From assembly GCA_027924585.1 (NCBI GenBank), contig BSBM01000442.1, positions 7,254,001-7,318,000 on the forward strand: a stretch of 64,000 bases of DNA. Direction: 5' to 3'. The translations under genes were made by a program, and so were the position numbers. Origin of the DNA: Larix kaempferi (Eukaryota; Streptophyta; Pinopsida; Pinales; Pinaceae). This document shows, piece by piece, positions 1 through 10,400 of this stretch. Every line of letters begins with the position of its first letter. Position 1 is the stretch's first letter. The notes below the pieces were generated by a model. It saw nothing but the letters and a program-made list of their open reading frames with translations, did no database searches and had not been told where the DNA came from.

Positions 1-25
1 TCTCAACATCATTAGTTCACATTGC

Positions 26-514
26 ATGGAAAATATCCTTAATAAGAATTCACATGGTGTCATCACTAAACTCCATTCCATTCAGATGCACCCATCAACG
101 GTCTCAACTACTTCTTTGGATCTACAACAAAATTTGGATAGATATGCAGGTGTCTTTGCTGAACCAGTAGTATTGCTACCTTTAATACTAGAGGACCATC
201 GGATTCAGCTCCTTCCTGGAAGCATTCCTCCCAACATCAGGCCCTACTACCCATTTCACCAAAAAACAGAGATTGAGATGCTCGTTCGGGACAAACTGAA
301 ACAAACTATGTGTACTACACCTGTTCTAGCTATGCCCAAGTTTTCCAAGCCCTTCATTATTGAGAGTGATGCTTGCGACAATGGACTTGGTGTTGTTCTC
401 CTTCAAGATGAACATCCCATTGCGTTCACGAGCAAATCCATTTCCAGTAAGAATTTAGCCACCTCTACATATGAGAAGGAAATGCTGGATATTTTGCATG
501 CAGTACAAAAGTAG
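26..514 (+). pseudogene. Chromovirus A pol fragment: RT start joined to RNase H by internal deletion
   Basis: The first part reads as the linker and start of a Ty3/gypsy reverse transcriptase (region around PYYPFHQKTEIE, about residues 79-90). The frame then jumps to a typical RNase H start (TTPVLAMPKF and ESDACDNGLGVVLLQ, about residues 97-128). The reverse transcriptase core with its YxDD catalytic motif, which should lie between, is missing, so an internal deletion near position 290 is inferred. The frame ends at a TAG where related elements have Trp before RPYL. RNase H would degrade the RNA strand during cDNA synthesis, but this copy cannot work. Confidence 0.85.
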
Positions 515-1225
515 CGGCCATACCTATCAGGGAATCATTTAGGCATCAAGACTGATCACTAGAGTTTGAAATATTTCCTAGAACAACGAGTATCCTCCCC
601 AGCACAACATAAATGGGTTAGCAAACTCATGGGTTATGACTACGAGATCACTTAGAAGAAGGGTAATGAAAATATTGTGGCAGATGCTCTTTCTCGCACA
701 TTTGATGACCAAGTTTCTCTTTCATCTATTTCTATGCCTGTTCCAAATTGGTTGAAATCTATTCAATAGGGCTATGTCAATGACTCCTCATTATCTCAAA
801 TCATCCAACGGTTGGCAAACAACCCTTCTATTGTACCACACTACTCTTGGGATGGTGCTTCCTTGAGATACAAGGGTCGTCTGGTGCTTCCCCAGAGCAC
901 AGATCTTCAATAGACTGTCTTCTATGAACTCCATGCTTCTCCATCGACAGGGCACTTTGGGTTCCTCAAAACGTATGAGCGGGCACAACATAACTTCTTT
1001 TGGCAGGGAATGAAAAGGACAATTTAACAGATGGTGGATGAATGTGATACCTTCCAGCGCAACAAGGGTGAAACGACACTCCTTCCGGGATTGCTCGAAC
1101 CCTTTCCCATCCCTACATGGATTTGGACAGATATTTCTTTGGATTTCATTGAAGGGCTCCCTAAATATGGAGGGAAGACAATGATTTTGGTTGTGGTTGA
1201 TCGCCTCTCCAAATATAGTCATTTT
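515..1225 (+). pseudogene. Chromovirus A pol fragment: RNase H end, integrase zinc domain and start of the core
   Basis: Reading through stops gives the end of RNase H (KWVSKLMGYDYEI, then VADALSR near 680). It continues into the HHCC zinc-binding head of integrase (ELHASPSTGHFG near 925-965, then the Cys pair near 1040) and the first part of the catalytic core with WTDISLDFIEGLPK near 1125. The second Cys of the CxxC pair is Phe here. The frame is cut at the ATTTT duplication, where element B inserted after the SHF codons, and continues at 8378. Several stops are TAG or TAA at expected Gln positions. Confidence 0.85.
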
Positions 1226-1736
1226 TTATCCACCCAGCAGTTGGCATTATTGTCGGATGCCAACATCGACTTTGAAAAGTTCAACAACTTCGACTTCGAC
1301 CAGTTCAACAACTTGACTTCGACCAGTTCAGCAAATTCGACTTCGACCAGTTCAACAACTTCGACAAGCACCGACGTCGACATGCATCATTGACATTGCC
1401 GACTAACGAGCTATGACATATTTTCTCTCAGTCTTCCAGTCAACCGTAACGGTTGAACTTCTGAAATCGTTCTAACTTCTCTTGTAACTAAATGTAATGG
1501 GCAGTCACCTAAGCATTCTCAATACTTTATATAAGCATGTAAAATATTGTAATATACAGAGAACAAGTAATAGAGAAGAATCAAGATCAGTTCACATTCT
1601 TGCATATTATTTGTGTGTGTATGTTTATGTGCATAGTGTATTTCTGTTTTACTTATTCTTATGCTTCCTCCATAACAGTACCGACTCATTCAGTCGAACC
1701 ATTGTCCCCATTGTGCACCTGGGCACGTATGTATCA
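1226..1736 (+). repeat. 5' LTR of gypsy B
   Basis: Aligns with 7862-8372. The 5' end reads TTATCCACCC against TGATCCACCC in the 3' copy, so the canonical TG has mutated. The 3' end is CA at 1735-1736. The body has a short repeat of cttcgaccagttcaacaa near 1260-1370, shared by both LTRs. A TATA-like ctttatataagc sits near 1525. Confidence 0.9.
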
Positions 1737-1737
1737 T

Positions 1738-1748
1738 TGGTATCAGAG
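1738..1748 (+). promoter_or_regulatory. Primer binding site of gypsy B, initiator-Met type
   Basis: TGGTATCAGAG one base after the 5' LTR matches the 3' end of plant initiator tRNA-Met, the usual primer for minus-strand cDNA synthesis in plant LTR elements. Confidence 0.85.
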
Positions 1749-1887
1749 ATTTAGAGCTTGAATTATTCATAGCTTAGATTTGTTCGAGCTTAATTTGTGC
1801 GTAGACACTTCCATCAAATGTACCTGACTTATGCATGTTCAAACATGCTCGCAAACTCAACAATCCAAGCAGACACTACTTTCAAAT

Positions 1888-2614
1888 ATGGCAGAAGAAA
1901 TAGACAATAGTCATGCAATTGACGAGAAAGAGAAACTCATAGAGCAAGCCTTGGATCGAAAAACGGACTGAAATGTTCACCCAGTTCAATGAGATTCTCA
2001 AGCGATTTTCTTCAACATCAGGAGTATTTGCTTCGACAAGATCTAACTCTGACAAAATCAGTCAATTCAATGTGCAAATGAATTTGGACATACCGAATCT
2101 AGAAGGAAATATTGACACAGAATCCATCGACAATTGGGTACAACAATTGGAATCCTATTACTTTGTGAATCAACTATAGGAAGCTGAAAAGATCACCATT
2201 GCATTCTTAAAGATGTCAACATATATGCATTGTTGGTGGGAGAACCTATCGACAAAGATGGAGAAAAGTGGAGACCCCATAGAGACATGGAAGAAATTTT
2301 TCGAATATGTCCGAAAGGAGTTTTACCCACCCAAGTACATTGAACATCAGTATAAGAAGTGGCAGCAGCTAAGGCAATGGAAAGACCAGTCCGTACAGAG
2401 TTACACCGATGAGTTCTATCGACTAATGGCTAGACTAGGTGTTCAAGAAGAAGAGCAATTGCTTTTTCTGAAGTACGTAAGTGGATTATCCCCGTACATT
2501 CATCAACAGATGGAGTTTCTGATTGTCGATACGCTTGAGGATGCATTCCATTATGCCATTAATCTTGAATTCAAACAAAAAGGAAAAGCATGCTTTGCGA
2601 CTAAGCCGACATGA
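1888..2614 (+). pseudogene. Gypsy B gag
   Basis: Translation starts at ATG 1888 (MAEEIDNSHAIDEKEK), meets TGA at 1969 and continues in another frame from 1973. Around 2060-2610 there is a typical Ty3/gypsy capsid domain. Visible parts are DIPNLEGN...DNWVQQLESYY, then WKKFFEYVRKEFYPP, and WKDQSVQSYTDEFYRLMARLG near 2380-2440. The capsid part ends with EFKQKGKACF. A TAG at 2177-2179 replaces an expected Gln before EAEKI. The protein would form the virus-like particle. The copy is broken by at least one frame change and two stops. Confidence 0.88.
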
Positions 2615-4170
2615 TGACCACTTGACAAGAAGGCACTATTGGAGCATAGGCCGCAGCTATGGTAAAGCTGCCAAGTTTTGGGAAAAAGCACTAAGTTTTG
2701 AAGGAAAAGTGCTAATTTTGAGGAAAAGCACCATTTTTGGGCAGAAATGAACAGTGCTTGATACGGCGCCAGATGGACGAGCTCACCATAGATTGCGGGC
2801 CAGAAATCGCGGAGCTCGCGTGCACAAGTCAAAGGAAAGAGTAAATAAGGTGGCCGAGTAGAAAGCTCAACCACCACAGTAAATGAAGTGGCGGAATAGA
2901 TGACTCAGCTACCCTCATTAAGGCAAAGTACAGGAGTTATGGTTGCTCGGACAAAGGAAGAGCAATGGGCCGAAGCATTGAAGGCGAAGGACAAGGAGCA
3001 AAGAATGATGAAGCGGCGCCCATACCCGCGATCTGCACCGAAAATCGTAGAGTCTGCAGGAAGCTGCAACGTGACTGCAAGAGGCGCCTACAGTACACCT
3101 AGCCGTGTCCGCGGTTAGGGTTTTTGGGGATCACTGTTGGGAAAGGCCCATAGTTTTGTAAAGGTGCGACCCTCAGGGCCACCTATATATATGTGTAATT
3201 GAAAAGGGAAAAGAGTTGGAGAGTTAGATAGTTACTAAGTTACACTGACAGTCTAAACTGATGTCTGAGTCATTTGTATTGCTGTATCTTTTAAGCTGTT
3301 AATGATCATTTTGTGCATGTAAGAAGGCCACGATCTCGCAGGAAGACTGCTTGGCGTAAGAGCCTTTGTATGTATCGACCAGTCGTAGAGGACTGAGAGG
3401 GGAATGTAATTGTATGTCTTTGTCATGGTAATATCTGTAGAAGAAGAGAATAGATCTAAGAGAAGGGCTCCTAGCTGTGTGCGTGGAGTTTCCTAGAAAG
3501 ATATAAGGCTGCAGCTGTGTGCGCAGCGGAACTGTGTTATCCCCATCTCAAGCTAATATAAAACCAGTTCGCGTGGAAGCAGCTTCCCTCCTGGAAGTGA
3601 ACCACATAATTCTTGTTGTTGTGGTGACGCTTTATGTGATTGCATTTCTTTGCTTTACTGTCTATGTTTCTATGAATGTTCCGCTATCTTTATGAACGAT
3701 TATGTAAAGTAAATCCTTGAAGCTCTCTTAGAAGTTGTCCTTGTGCATTGTCGAAGGAGTCTGTAAGAACACTGTCACTGCAGTGCTAGAGGAGTGTGTT
3801 ACTGCGCTGTGGCGCAAGGGCAGAGACGATACATAGTGTATTGGAGGTAGCGGGTAAAAGACTTGTGTGCGGGTGCGGAGCTACCACGCAGCTAGGCTGA
3901 GAAGAGTGAGTTCCAGCGTTGTGGCACTGTGAGACCTGTGAAAGAGTAAGACGCTCTGTTCAGGGGTTACCTCCAAGAAGGGGAAGAGAGAAGACTATAG
4001 ACTCCACACCACCTAGGTTAAGGAAACCTGATTCCTTAGACCCCCATAGCCACTTCGGGTGAGACTTCGGGCTGCTGCACAGCTCTTTGCCGAAAGGGCC
4101 AGTGCGCCCAAGGGGTGTTTGTTGTTGCGCATCTTGAAAACCCGGGTATGTCCAGAAAGCAGCCAACAGG
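2615..4170 (+). other. Unexplained 1.5-kb segment between gag and the zinc knuckle of gypsy B
   Basis: Capsid coding ends near 2614, and the knuckle region resumes only near 4180, so about 1.5 kb is extra. The segment is more GC-rich than its surroundings. It holds a short reading frame at 2900-3118, a TGTTGGGAAAGG start-like motif near 3134, a TATA-like cctatatatatg near 3181 and several GCGCAG-type words. It could be a solo LTR or truncated element inserted into B, or an extended gag tail. I found no clear target duplication, so its nature stays open. Confidence 0.45.
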
Positions 4171-4179
4171 CAACAACCG

Positions 4180-4745
4180 ACTTCGACAAAGCAAGATCTT
4201 GGAAAAAAGAATTCTCAGAAATACAAAGGGAACGTAGCAAGAAACCTACCGGGAAATGGTGTGAATTACCAAAATTCATCATGGCATGATACGTCTGAAT
4301 GAAAATCTAGGAAGACATTTTTGGAAAAAGTGTCAACACCTGACTCATTCGAGAAAAATCTAGTAGAATCTGACCCAAAAGCAACGACCCTTTTGAGATC
4401 AACATCAACCACTCTAGTAGCCTCGACTATTGTCGACAAGGAGGAACGAGAGCGCCTATTCCACACACAGATATGGGTTCAAAAAAATACATTGCATCTG
4501 ATTGTGGACAATGGTATCTAGAAGAACTTTGTTTCTGAAGATCTCATGAAGAAACTAGGTCTTGTTACCACTCCACATCCTCAACCTTATAACATCGGTT
4601 GATTGAAGGATGGACAAGAACTAAAGATCACCCGACAATGCAAACTCACCTACTTCATTAATCCTTTTGAAGATGAAGTACGTTGCGACGTGGCACCACT
4701 CTCCATATCTGATGCCTTGTTTGGGAAACCTTACTTATGGGATTG
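4180..4745 (+). pseudogene. Gypsy B zinc-knuckle remnant and retropepsin
   Basis: Near 4255-4305, two frames together give KWCELPK and SSWHDTSE, a decayed CCHC-like knuckle. The following frame (4321-4740) reads as a Ty3/gypsy aspartic protease: IWVQKNTLHLIVDNG near 4470-4515 holds the catalytic Asp, then FVSEDLMKKLGL, and later DALFGKPYLW. The DNG replaces the more usual DSG. A TAG follows the active site where Gln is expected, and a TGA replaces Trp before LKDGQEL. The protease would cut the polyprotein but is inactivated here. Confidence 0.8.
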
Positions 4746-4974
4746 ACATGGAAGTTACCAGTCATGACCTCAAAAGGTGATTGTCAGAATTTGAAATCGA
4801 TGGTACAACATACAAGAGCGACAACCTACACCAATGGTTGCAATGATATCTGCTAAACAGAATAAGAAGCTCATCAACCATGCTTAGAAATTTGCATTTA
4901 TCATGATTAAGCCGCAACATTCCAAGAAGGCTGCAGCAATCAGTCGAATCACCGACCAGTGCAACTTTCGACAG

Positions 4975-5697
4975 AAGCACCGGATTGACAATATTCTTGA
5001 TGAGTACCGGAACCTATTCCAAGATCCAGACGGAGTACCTCTACATTGTTAGGTAAAACACTCTATTGAAATTGATCTTGGTTCTTGATTACCTAACGCA
5101 TCTGTTTACAAAAGATCCATTCTAAAAAATGAAGAGATTCGCAGACAAATTCAAGATTTGATCAACAAAGGTCATATCCGACCCAACTCCTCTCCTTGTG
5201 GAATTCCAGTTGTCCTTGTTCCAAAGAAATATGGGACTTGGTGGATGTGCATCAACTATCGGGCCCTTAACAAAATTTCAGTAAAGAATAGATACCCTCT
5301 GTCGCGGATAGACGAGCTCATCGTCTATTTAAAAGGTGATAAATTCCTTACTAAGCTCAACCTCACATCGGGATATCATCAGATTCCAATCGAGCCCGCA
5401 GATGTATGGAAAACTGCTTTCAAGACCAAGGAAGGATTGTTTGAATGGTTAGTCATGCCTTTCAGCTTAACCAATGCACCTGCGACCTTCATGTGGTATA
5501 TGGACAACATTATTCGAACTTTCATCGGCAAATGGGTCATTGTCTATCTTGACGATATATTGAGTTTCAATCGCTCATGGGAAGAAAATGTTGGACAGCT
5601 TCGACAAGTCCTCGACACTCTCCAACAACATCGACTCTACTTGAACATGGACAAATGTTCCTTTGCAATGAAAAACATCAAATATTTGGGTTTGTAA
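4975..5697 (+). pseudogene. Gypsy B reverse transcriptase
   Basis: The upstream part (LDEYRNLFQDPDGVPLH near 5000) leads into a long open stretch from 5158. Reverse transcriptase motifs appear in order: SSPCGIPVVLVPKK, then DKFLTKLNLTSGYHQI, KTAFKTKEGLFEW, MPFSLTNAPATF, and the catalytic YLDDIL at about 5544-5561. The frame stops at 5697 after KYLGL, and RNase H continues in another frame, so a frameshift lies near 5690. Gly replaces the more usual Asp in the first motif region. The function was RNA-templated DNA synthesis. Confidence 0.93.
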
Positions 5698-6345
5698 TTG
5701 ACTCTGCAGGCATTCATGTCGATCTAGACAAAGTGAAAATTCTCAAAGATTGTCCCATTCCTCAAAGCATTCCTGAACTAAGAATTTTTCTTGGTTTGGT
5801 GAATTTCTATCGACGATTCATGCTTGGCTTCAGTCACATAGCTTGGCGTTTGAATCAGTTGACCAAGGGAAATATGAAAATTGTCTTCAAATGGACATCG
5901 ACACAACAAGCAACTTTCAAACAGCTCAAACACAAGCTTTGTAGTGCACCAGTACTTGTGTTTCTTGATTTGCATCATCCCTTTGATATTGAGACAGAGG
6001 CATCGGACTATGCCTTGGGCGCAGTGATCACTAAGTCTGGTCACCCAGTCGCTTTTCATTCCGAAAATTTTAATGACATTGTTAGAAGATATTCGACATA
6101 TGAAAAAGAGCTGTACGCCATTGTGCAAGCTCTTAAGAAATGGAGACATTATATCCTTGGCAAGGAGATGGTCATTCTCACTGACCACAAGCCTTTATAG
6201 TTCGCCTCATCCCAGTTGAAGTTACAAACAACTCGACAACTCAAGTGGATTAATTACTTGCAACAATTTCAGTTGGGAATTAAGTATCAGAAAGGTAAAG
6301 CCAATGCCGCCGCCGATTGCCTGAGTCGACCACCCATTACTCTCC
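5690..6345 (+). pseudogene. Gypsy B connection domain and RNase H
   Basis: The region reads DCPIPQSIPELRIFLGLVNF near 5750-5810, then the RNase H domain with TEASDYALGAVI near 5995-6030, STYEKELYAIVQALKKWRHY near 6095-6155, and LTDHKPL ending at a TAG (6198-6200) where Gln is expected before FASSQ. The domain resumes in the next segment with KYQKGKANAAADCLSRPP ending near 6335. These motifs contain the acidic residues of RNase H (D, E, D). Confidence 0.9.
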
Positions 6346-6499
6346 TTCTTATAGTGATGAGTATGCAGGGTTATGACACTACCACTTGGCCTCAATTGTA
6401 TCAGGACGACAATGAATTTTCATCAGTCTATCAACAAATTCAGACCAACAATTCGTCTACCTCCGAATATTTCCTGAAAGACACCTTTCTATACAAGCT

Positions 6500-7830
6500 T
6501 GGACAACTTTGTGTATCGACAGGTGGGCATCGACAGTAGCTCATTTGGGACGCACACTATAGCAATACTGCAGGACATTTTGGAGTATAAAAGACCCTTT
6601 CTATTCTATAGAAGTATTTCTTTTGGCCTTCACTTAAAACTGATGTCAACAAGTACATTCGATCATGCGTGGTTTGTGCCATTTCTAAACTGCCTAATTG
6701 ACGACAAGGATTGTACACACCTTTTCCAGTTCCTAGTTGACCATGGGAATCTACTTCTATGGACTACTTGATGGGATAACCTACTACCAAACATCAAGAT
6801 AACGTGATCTTAGTAGTAGTCTACAGATTTTCAAAGATGGCCATTCTCATTCCATGTAAGAAGACTACGACAACGCAGTAGACCGCTTAGCTCTTCTTTG
6901 AACATGTCTGGAAACATTATGGTTTACCGACAACCATTATTTCCAACAGAGATGCTAGATTTTTCAGCATATTTTGGAAGACCCTCTGGCAACAGCTCGA
7001 CACAAGACTTTCCTTATCGACATCTTTCCATCCTCAGACAGATGGATAGATGGAAGTTGTGAATCGATTGGTAGTACAACTGCTTCGCATGTACTACCAC
7101 AAGCATCGACGAACATGGGATGAAAGTATTCCATATATACAACACAACTACAATCGTGCTCAACAAAGCTCTATGAGCAAGAGTCCATTTGAGATCTGTT
7201 ATGGATTTCAACCCTCAGCGCCTATTGACTTGATTAGTTCCTCGACACAATCGAATGATACCGACTATATCCGATGAGAAGTTGACAAAGCATTGAAGTT
7301 TTGAGATAAAATATGAGGCATCCAGTGACAAGCACAAGAAATGTTGCAACGAGCTAATGCGAAAGCCAAGGCCCAACACGATAAGCATCGTATCCCTCAT
7401 TCATTTCAAATTAGGGATCCGATTTGGTTGCATCTCAAGAAGGAACGCTTCACTGGTCCATATAAGAAGCTGAAGCCTTTGTGATATGGTCCATACAGTA
7501 TCCTTGAACAGATTGGAGAAAACGATTTCTAGCTCGACATTCCTTCATGCCTAGGTCTGCATCTAGTATTTAATGTGGATCTTCTTCGACCATACCATGC
7601 ACCACTGTTGGAACAAAATGACTTGCATACAACAGAACCCAAAGACATTCATCTAGATGTTCAGGAGCCTCTCCCTTGCGACACCATTGTGGGATGGCGA
7701 GTATGCCATACAAGGATGAACACAATTCCCTTATTTCAGGTGGCCAAAGCTAGATAGGTCTCGACACAAGGAAGATGGTACTCTGCTACTAAAATGACCG
7801 ATAAGTTTCCTCATCTGCTCGAGCAAACAA
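6500..7830 (+). pseudogene. Gypsy B integrase with chromo-like tail
   Basis: The zinc head (LIWDAHYSNTAGHFG near 6540-6585, then YIRSCVVCAISK near 6655-6690) is followed by the core with D, D, E residues in TSMDYLMG (about 6755), ISNRDARF (about 6940) and PQTDG with TAG then MEVVNRL (about 7030-7065). The C-terminal part contains DKHRIPHSFQIRDPIWLHLK (7380-7440), YGPYSILEQIG (about 7485) and DLLRPYHAP (7578). It ends with VGWRVCHTR...FPHLLEQT (7690-7830), which resembles a degenerate chromodomain. Many expected Gln codons are TAG. Confidence 0.88.
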
Positions 7831-7846
7831 TGGGGACCATTGTTTC

Positions 7847-7861
7847 TTAAGGAAGGAGGTC
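7847..7861 (+). promoter_or_regulatory. Polypurine tract of gypsy B
   Basis: The purine-rich run ending in aaggaaggagg lies immediately before the TG of the 3' LTR. It would prime plus-strand DNA synthesis. Confidence 0.75.
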
Positions 7862-8372
7862 TGATCCACCCAACATTTGGCATTATTGTCGGATGCCAAC
7901 ATCGACTTCGACAAGTTCAACATCTTCATATTCGACCAGTTTATCAACTCGACTTTGATCAGTTCAACAACTTCGACTTCGACCAGTTCAACAAATTTGA
8001 CAAGCATCGATGTCGACATGCATCATCGACATTGGTGACTGGCAAACTACAACAGATTGTCTCTCTGTCGTCTAGTCGATCGTAACGGTTGAACTTTTGA
8101 AACCATTCTAACTTCTCTTGTAACTGAACGTAACACGCAGACACCCAAGCGTTCTCAGCACTCTATATAAGCATGTAAAATATTGTAATATACAGAGAAC
8201 AATTAATAGAGAAGAATCAAGATCAGTTCGCATTCCTGCATATTATCTATGTGTGTATATTTATGTGCATAGTGTATTCCTGCTTTGCTTATTCTTATGC
8301 TTCTGCCATAACAGTACCAACTCATTCAGTTGAATTGTTGTCCCCATCATGCACCTGGGCGCGTACGGATAA
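7862..8372 (+). repeat. 3' LTR of gypsy B
   Basis: Starts TGATCCACCC and aligns with 1226-1736 over its full length. The expected terminal CA reads AA at 8371-8372. Followed directly by the target duplication ATTTT at 8373-8377. Confidence 0.9.
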
Positions 8373-8378
8373 ATTTTT

Positions 8379-9298
8379 GTGCCTTCAGCCATCCCTATCC
8401 CGCATCCTCATTCAAAAAAAAATTCTTGGACTAGATCTTCCGTCTTCATGGAATCCCTTCTTCCATTGTTTCAGATCGCGATGCAAATTTCACTAGTCAT
8501 TTTTGGACAAAACTATTTCGCCACACTAGCACCAAACTAAATATGAGTTTAGGGTATCACCCACAAATAGATGGTCAGACTGAAATTATCAATAAATTTT
8601 TGGAAACTTATCTTCGTTGCTTCACCTCCGAACAACAACATCAATGGGAAAAGTGGATTCCTGTTGCTGAATGGTGGTACAATACCTCCTACCACACTAC
8701 ATCTAAAATGAATCCATATGAAGCAGTCTATGGTTAGGCACCACCAATTCTTCTTCCATACACCCCCAGCAGCTCACCAGTTCAGGAAGTTGACACGGTT
8801 CTTCAAAACTGTGATCATATTCTTCACATTTTGCAGGACAATCTTCACATGGCAAGAAATCGAATGAAACAACAAACTGATCAACACCGTTCTGAGCACA
8901 CTTTTCAAGCAGGTGATATGGTTTTTCTTCTTCTACAGCCTTACAAGCAAGCCTCCCTGAAAATCAAAGGGCGTCATAAGCTCACTCCAAATTTCTATGG
9001 GGCATATAAGGTTCTTCAGAAGATTGGGTCTATTGCTTATAAATTGGAACTTCCTCCTTCTCGCATTTATCCAATATTTCATGTCTCTTGTCTAAATAAA
9101 GTTCTTGGCACCAAAATTAGAGGACAAACTATTTTACCAGAACTGGATAATGAAGGATCCATCCTTTTGGATCCGGAGGCCATCCTCAATAAGTGCACTC
9201 GTCATCTTCGCTTTCAATCTATCACAAAGGTATTATTTCAGTGGCACATAATGCAACCAGAGGATGCTACATGGGAACCACTCCTTCAGATTCAATAA
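8379..9298 (+). pseudogene. Chromovirus A integrase core, tail and chromodomain
   Basis: This resumes the integrase interrupted at 1225. It reads SIVSDRDANFTSHFW near 8460-8510, then NMSLGYHPQIDGQTEI near 8540-8590 with the catalytic Glu. A TAG at 8735-8737 sits where AVYGQAPP is expected. From 8831 the frame holds the C-terminal DNA-binding part (QAGDMVFLLLQPYKQ, GAYKVLQKIGSIAYKLELP, PIFHVSCLNK) and then a chromodomain near 9170-9285 (LFQWHIMQPEDATWEPL). Chromodomains of this class are known to guide insertion into heterochromatin. Confidence 0.92.
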
Positions 9299-9339
9299 CA
9301 ATTTCCACATCTAAATCTTTTAGGACAAAGCTTTTTCTA

Positions 9340-9351
9340 AGGGGGAGGGAA
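9340..9351 (+). promoter_or_regulatory. Polypurine tract of chromovirus A
   Basis: The purine run aagggggaggga directly precedes the TGTTAGG start of the 3' LTR. Confidence 0.85.
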
Positions 9352-9767
9352 TGTTAGGAACCCTTGTCAACCCTTCTCTTTACTTTATTAGTATATTGTT
9401 GTTGGACGCATATGCTTTGTAAGTCGTCCCATAGTATTATATGTTCCATGGTATTGATCCATATTTTGTATTATACCATAGTATTATATGTTCCATGGTA
9501 TTGATCCATAGTATTGGACGCACATGCTTTGTAAGTCATCCCGTAGTATTATATGTTCCATGGTATTGATCCATAGTATTGGATGCATAGAATTAGTATA
9601 TAAGTACGTGTTGAGGCCAATGAAGGAATCCACGAGTTATTTGTATTGATCTTGCTCAAAGTATGTTTCCCCCTCGAAGTGTCTTGCGATCAATAAATAT
9701 CTTCTGTGTTCTGCTATTTATGATAGATCATGCATTTTCATCATTTAATTGCTGGAGGCTCCTCACA
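9352..9767 (+). repeat. 3' LTR of chromovirus A
   Basis: Begins TGTTAGGAACCC and ends CTCCTCACA. Both ends match the minus-strand LTR at 21566-21957, which fixes the boundaries. The U3 part holds two to three copies of a block of about 45-85 bp containing tattatatgttccatggta (9435-9580). A TATA box (agtatataag) is near 9594 and AATAAA near 9693. The target duplication cannot be checked because the 5' LTR is outside the window. Confidence 0.88.
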
Positions 9768-10219
9768 TTGATGCCAACTCATTATCTAGGAAGTAAGTCT
9801 ATAAATCATTAGTACCTTGGAGTTTTTAGTCCTTAGTGGTAGGTTTCCTTGTGTTCAACAATGGGTTACCATTATTGACTCCTTTTTGAGTGATTCTATG
9901 AGTGTTAGATTTCAACTCATATATTCACACTCATTAGATTGTACTAGATACCCCGGGGACCATTATCATCATCAATAGTTTCCCTCGCGTCTGTTAATGG
10001 TCGACATCAGTGATCAATAATTAGAGGGTTTCGCCCGTGCTTGACATCAATGCATCTATTTGCATGTCGTGTGACTTGTATCATCGGGGATTGATACGAA
10101 TAACTTGGGACACTCATTGATAATTTCTGTTACCCCTCCCAAGTTGCGATGGATTATCTCACTAGAGTACTTGGAGGATTATCAGAGCACTACCAATGTT
10201 CCATTGATCTTCCTGCTAT

Positions 10220-10400
10220 ATGCTATGTCATAGATCCACATTGTGTCCATTGGTAGTTATGATTTGTTTGACATAGATCCACATTTTATCTATTGGTGGC
10301 TATGTTCTTTATGATGGCATGGATCCACTTTGTATGTTTTGTGGCCATGATCTAGCATTTGATTACATGGATCTGCAGTGTATTATTTGGAGGCCATGCT
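10220..10400. repeat. Degenerate tandem repeat, about 45-55 bp unit
   Basis: Four successive blocks begin ATAGATCCACATT, ATAGATCCACATT, ATGGATCCACTTT and ATGGATCTGCAGT, followed by a TTGGTGGC/TGTGGCC-like part. The units have diverged strongly. Confidence 0.6.

Larger units (their letters stand above)
1226..8372 (+). mobile_element. Complete decayed Ty3/gypsy retrotransposon B nested in A
   Basis: The element is bounded by two LTRs, each 511 bp by my boundaries, and by the 5-bp target duplication ATTTT (1221-1225 and 8373-8377). It has a primer binding site next to the left LTR and a purine tract before the right LTR. Between them are gag, protease, reverse transcriptase, RNase H, integrase and a chromo-like tail in Ty3/gypsy order, all on the plus strand. 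Stops and frame changes break every domain. The two LTRs differ at many scattered positions, so the insertion is old. Confidence 0.93.
1..9767 (+). mobile_element. Ty3/gypsy chromovirus A, 5' end outside the window, split by element B
   Basis: The pieces 1-1225 and 8373-9767 are one element. The integrase reading frame stops at a duplicated ATTTT (1221-1225) and resumes after the second copy (8373-8377) in the same domain. Order on the plus strand is reverse transcriptase remnant, RNase H, zinc-binding integrase head, integrase core, integrase tail with chromodomain, polypurine tract, 3' LTR. This order and the terminal chromodomain identify a Ty3/gypsy chromovirus. The reading frame carries many stops, mostly TAG, so the copy is dead. 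The 5' LTR, gag and protease lie before position 1. Confidence 0.9.

Noticed and set aside
1738-1748. TGGTATCAGAG motifs as possible tRNA gene ends (also 21552-21563, 50745-50759, 55924-55935)
   Set aside because: Each lies next to an LTR and no tRNA body is present. They are primer binding sites.
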